A DNA stretch of 64,000 nt, from the NCBI GenBank assembly GCA_032622095.1, contig CP136063.1, positions 274,531,426 through 274,595,425 of the forward strand, read 5' to 3'. A program made the translations under genes and the position numbers. The stretch comes from Siphonodentalium dalli (taxonomy: Eukaryota; Mollusca; Scaphopoda; Gadilida; Siphonodentaliidae). The notes below the pieces were generated by a model. The model saw only the letters and a program-made list of their open reading frames with translations, had not been told where the DNA came from and did no database searches. Positions 58,894 to 64,000 of this stretch are shown here, in pieces. Each line of letters opens with the position of its first letter. The stretch's first letter is position 1.

Positions 58894-61800
58894 TTTCATA
58901 TAAATTGTCGTTTTACTTACTTACTTTTCTAGGTGCCAGGAGACTCTACAGAGTTATCTCTCCACATTAGTTAATGCATATGTATAGAGGGTGTGACCGC
59001 TGGAAGTGGAAAACCACCCCACGCAGTTGAAATTTGGTAAAAACAGGTCATCGCGGACTTCAATACGTCTATGTACAAACCGAACATTATCGCTATTATG
59101 GCCCGTTTTTAGGGCTCCAGGACACTCACACGCATAACCCACGAACATAACAGGTATGTCATTGTGGTCAACACATCAGCCCTAATTACAATTTAACCCC
59201 ACGCAGCTGGATTTCTACAGCACGAGGTCAGCACGTGTCCCGACATATTCGTCGTGATTTCATATAGATTGGCATTTCTACCTAATTTCGAGGTACCAGG
59301 ACACTCTACAGAGATATCCCTCCACATTAGTTGATGCATATGTGTAGAAAGTGTGACCGCTGGTAGTGGAAAACCACCCCACGCAGTTGAAATTTGGTAA
59401 AAAACAGGTCATCACGGACTTCAATACGTCTATGTACAAACCAAACATTATCGCTATTATGGCCCGTTTTTAGGGCTCCAGGACACTCCACACGCATAAC
59501 CCACGAGCATAACAGGTATGTCATTGTGGTCAACTCATCAGTCCTAATTACAATTTAACCCCACGCAGCTGGATTTCTAGAGCACGATGTCAGTACGGGT
59601 CCCGACATATTCGTCGTGATTTCATATATATTGGCATTTCTACCTAATTTCGAGGTACCAGGACACTCTACAGAGATATCCATCCACATTAGTTGATGCA
59701 TATGTGTAGAGAGTGTGACCGCTGGTAGTGGAAAACCACCCCACGCAGTTGAAATTTGGGAAAAGTAGGTCATCACGGACTTCAATACTTCTCTGTACAA
59801 ACCGAACATTATCGCTATTATGGCCCGTTTTTAGGGCTCCATGACACTCCACACGCATAATCCACGAACATAACAGGTTTGTCATTGTGGTCAACACATC
59901 AGCCCTAATTACAATTTAACCCCACGCAGCTGGATTTCTAGAGCACGAGGTCAGCACGGGTCCCGACATATTCGTCGTGATTTGATATAAATTGTCATTT
60001 CTACCTAATTTCGAGGTACCAGGACACTCTACAGAGATATCCCTCCACATTAGTTTATGCATATGTGTAGACAGTGTGACCGCTGGTAGTGGAAAACCAC
60101 CCCAGTCAGTTGAAATTTGGTAAAAACAGGTCATCACGGATTTCAATACGTCTATGTACAAACCAAACATTATCGCTATTATGGCCCGTTTTTAGGGTTC
60201 CAGGACACTCCACACGCATAACCCACGAACATAACAGGTATGTCATTGTGGTCAACACATCAACCATAATTACAAATTAACCCCGCGCAGCTGGATTTCT
60301 ACAGCACGAGGTCAGCACGGGTCCCGACATATTCGTCGTGATTTCATATAAATTGGCATTTCTACCTAATTTCGAGGTACCAGTACACTCTACAGAGATA
60401 TCCCTCCACATTAGTTGATGCATATTTGTGGAGAGTGTGACCGCTGGTAGTGGAAAACCACCCCACGCAGTTGAAATTTGGGAAAAGTAGGTCTCACGGA
60501 CCTCAATACTTCTATGTACATGTACAAACCGAACATTATCGCTATTATGGCCCGTTTTTAGGGCTCCAGGACACTCCACACGCATAACCCACGAACATAA
60601 CAGGTATGTCATTGTGGTCAACACATCAACCATAATTACAATTTAACCCCACGCAGCTGGATTTCTACAGCACGAGGTCAGCACGGGTCCCGACATATTC
60701 GTCGTGATTTCATATAAATTGTCATTTCTACCTAATTTCGAGGTGCCAGGACACTCTACAGAGATATCCCTCCACATTAGTTGATGCATATGTGTAGACA
60801 ATATGACCGCTGGTAGTGGAAAACCACCCCATGCAGTTGAAATTTGGTAAAAACAGGTCATCACGGACTTCAATACGTCTATGTACAAACCGAACATTAT
60901 CGCTATTATGGCCCGTATTTAGGGCTCCAGGACAATCCACACGCATAACCTACGAACATAACAGGTATGTCATTGTGGTCAACACATCAGCCCTAATTAC
61001 AATTTAACCCCACGCAGCTGGATTTCTAGAGCACGAGGTCAGCACGTGTCCCGACATATTCGTCGTGATTTCATATAGATTGGCATTTCTACCTAATTTC
61101 GAGGTACCAGGACACTCTACAGAGATATCCCTCCGCATTAGTTGATGCATATGTGTAGATAGTGTGACCGCTGGTTGTGGAAAACCACCCCACGCAGTTG
61201 AAATTTGGTGAAAAACAGGTCATCACGGACTTCAATACGTCTATGTACAAACCAAACATTATCGCTATTATGGCCCGTTTTTAGGGCTCCAGGACACTCC
61301 ACACGCATAACCCACGAACATAACAGGTATGTCATTGTGGTCAACACATCAGCCCTAATTACAATTTAGCCCCACGCAGCTGGATTCCTAAAGCACGAGG
61401 TCAGCACGGGTCCCGACATATTCGTCGTGATTTCATATAAATTGTCATTTCTACCTAATTTCGATGTGACAGGACACTCTACAGAGATATCCCTCCACAT
61501 TAGTTGATGCATACGTGTAGACAGTGTGAGAGCTGGTAGTGGAAAACCACCCCATGCAGTTGAAATTTGGTAAAAACAGGTCATCACGGACTTCAATACG
61601 TCTATGTACAAACCGAACATTATCGCTATTATGGCCCGTTTTTAGGGCTCCAGGACACTCCACACGCATAACCCACGAACATAACAGGTATGTCATTGTG
61701 GTCAACACATCAGCCCTAATTACAATTTAACCCCAAGCAGCTGGATTTCTACAGCACGAGGTCAGCACGGGTCCCGACATATTCGTCGTGATTTCATATA

Positions 61801-64000
61801 AATTGTCATTTCTACCTAATTTCGAGGTGCCAGGACACTCTACAGAGATATCCCTCCACATTAGTTGATGCATATGTGTAGACAGTGTGACCGCTGGTAG
61901 TGGAAAACCACCCCATGCAGTTGAAATTTGGTAAAAACAGGTAATCACGGACTTCAATACGTCTATGTACAAACCGAACATTATCGCTATTATGACCCGT
62001 TTTTAGGGCTCCAGGACACTCCACACGCATAACCCACGAACATAACAGGTATTTCATTGTGGTCAACACATCAGCCCTAATTACAATTTAACCCCACGCA
62101 GCTGGATTTCTACAGCACGAGGTCAGCACGGGTCCCGACATATTCGTCGTGATTTCATATAAATTGTCATTTCTACCTAATTTCGAGGTGCCAGGACACT
62201 CTACAGAGATATCCCTCCACATTAGTTGATGCATATGTGTAGACAGTGTGACCGCTGGTAGTGGAAAACCACCCCACGCAGTTGAAATTTGGTAAAAACA
62301 GGTCATCACGGACTTCAATACGTCTATGTACAAACCAAACATTATCGCTATTATGGCCCGTTTTTAGGGCTCCAGGACACTCCACACGCATAACCCACGA
62401 ACATAACAGGTATATGTCATTGTGGTCAACACATCAGCCCTAATTACAATTTATCCCCACGCAGCTGGATTTGAAAAGGACGAGGTCAGCACGGGTCCCG
62501 ACATATTCGTCGTGATTTCATATAAATTGTCATTTCTACGTAATGTCGAGGTGACAGGACACTCTACAGAGATATCCCTCCACATTAGTTGATGCATATT
62601 TGTGGAGAGTGTGACCGCTGGTAGTGGAAAACCACCCCACGCAGTTGAAATTTGGGAAAAGTAGGTCTCACGGACCTCAATACTTCTATGTACATGTACA
62701 AACCGAACATTATCGCTATTATGGCCCGTTTTTAGGGCTCCAGGATACTCCACACGCATAACCCACGAACATAACAGGTTTGTCATTGTGGTCAACACAT
62801 CAGCCCTAATTACAATTTAACCCCACGCAGCTGGATTTCTAGAGCACGAGGTCAGCACGTGTCCCGACATATTCGTCGTGATTTCATATAGATTGGCATT
62901 TCTACCTAATTTCGAGGAACCAGGACACTCTACAGAGATATCCCTCCACATTAGTTGATGCATATGTGTAGTGAGTGTGACCGCAGGTAGTGGAAAACCA
63001 CCCCACGCAGTTGAAATTTGGGAAAAGTAGGTCTCACGGACCTCAATACTTCTATGTACATGTACAAACCGAACATTATCGCTATTATGGCCCGTTTTTA
63101 GGGCTCCAGGATACTCCACACGCATAATCCACGAACATAACAGGTTTGTCATTGTGGTCAACACATCAGCCCTAATTACAATTTAACCCCACGCAGCTGG
63201 ATTTCTAGAGCACGAGGTCAGCACGGGTCCCGACATATTCGTCGTGATTTGATATAAATTGTCATTTCTACCTAATTTCGAGGTACCAGGACACTCTACA
63301 GAGATATCCCTCCACATTAGTTTATGCATATGTGTAGACAGTGTGACCGCTGGTAGTGGAAAACCACCCCAGTCAGTTGAAATTTGGTAAAAACAGGTCA
63401 TCACGGACTTCAATACGTCTATGTACAAACCAAACATTATCGCTATTATGGCCCGTTTTTAGGGTTCCAGGACACTCCACACGCATAACCCACGAACATA
63501 ACAGGTATGTCATTGTGGTCAACACATCAACCATAATTACAAATTAACCCCGCGCAGCTGGATTTCTACAGCACGAGGTCAGCACGGGTCCCGACATATT
63601 CGTCGTGATTTCATATAAATTGGCATTTCTACATAATTTCGAGGTACCAGTACACTCTACAGAGATATCCCTCCACATTAGTTGATGCATATTTGTGGAG
63701 AGTGTGACCGCTGGTAGTGGAAAACCACCCCACGCAGTTGAAATTTGGGAAAAGTAGGTCTCACGGACCTCAATACTTCTATGTACATGTACAAACCGAA
63801 CATTATCGCTATTATGGCCCGTTTTTAGGGCTCCAGGACACTCCACACGCATAACCCACGAACATAACAGGTATGTCATTGTGGTCAACACATCAACCAT
63901 AATTACAATTTAACCCCACGCAGCTGGATTTCTACAGCACGAGGTCAGCACGGGTCCCGACATATTCGTCGTGATTTCATATAAATTGGCATTTCTACCT
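58894..64000 (+). repeat. 361-366-bp satellite array, about 14 copies, runs off the window
   Basis: The landmark CCAGGACACTCTACAGAG recurs near 58936, 59296, 59658, 60019, 60380, 60746, 61107, 61469, 61830, 62191, 62554, 62920, 63286 and 63647. Units are 360-363 bp, or 366 bp where a short ATGTAC duplication is present. Each unit has two related halves of about 181 bp (CCCCACGCAGTTGAAATTT and CCCCACGCAGCTGGATTTC; CCAGGACACTCC and CCAGGACACTCT), so it looks like an old dimer. Recurring open frames of 60-118 codons on both strands follow the period and have no domain. Confidence 0.96.

Noticed and set aside
59916-60170. Families of 84- to 118-codon minus-strand frames in the second satellite
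   Set aside because: They recur with the 361-bp period, shift frame between copies and show no known fold. Periodicity explains them.

Overview
This window looks like repeat-dense, AT-rich non-genic DNA from an invertebrate animal. I found no host protein-coding gene, no rRNA and no intact tRNA gene. The mix points to a metazoan: a Ty3/gypsy-type LTR retrotransposon, a Penelope-like element with a GIY-YIG domain, a hAT remnant with a BED zinc finger, TTAA-targeted MITEs, a tRNA-derived SINE, Helitron-like elements carrying minisatellites, and two long satellites. The satellite modules contain GGGAGATAACTC-type motifs that I associate from memory with mollusc repeats, so a mollusc or other lophotrochozoan is my best guess. 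That placement is inference.

Layout. 1-18513: about 10.7 head-to-tail copies of a nearly homogeneous 1728-bp satellite, part of it arranged as a four-copy higher-order repeat. 18514-20801: an inverted repeat with 1050-bp arms and a 188-bp spacer, made of satellite DNA. 20802-23073: older, diverged satellite copies. 23074-26852: no recognisable gene. 26853-41153: a chain of seven Helitron-like elements joined head to tail. The second is split by a 9.6-kb LTR retrotransposon at 27901-37499. 41160-47690: scattered small elements, including a SINE with a 12-bp target duplication, two TTAA MITEs, and a hAT-like element with an 8-bp target duplication and a MITE nested in its BED exon. 47683-54290: minisatellites, foldback hairpins and degenerate tandem repeats. 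55340-56850: a Helitron-like 3' end abutting a 5'-truncated Penelope-like element. 57948-64000: a second satellite with a 361-366-bp unit, about 14 copies, running off the window, with an 832-bp tandem-repeat insertion near its start.

The most gene-like part is the LTR retrotransposon. Its LTRs differ at 2 of 469 positions. It keeps gag with a zinc knuckle and pol with protease, reverse transcriptase, RNase H and a DD35E integrase. A textbook -1 frameshift signal (T TTA AAC, a 5-nt spacer and a 12-bp stem) links gag to the pol frame. Pol is nevertheless broken by one in-frame stop and two single-base frame changes, so the copy as written is defective unless those are base-calling errors.

The short open frames in the satellites and Helitron-like elements recur only because the DNA repeats. 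I treat them as non-coding.
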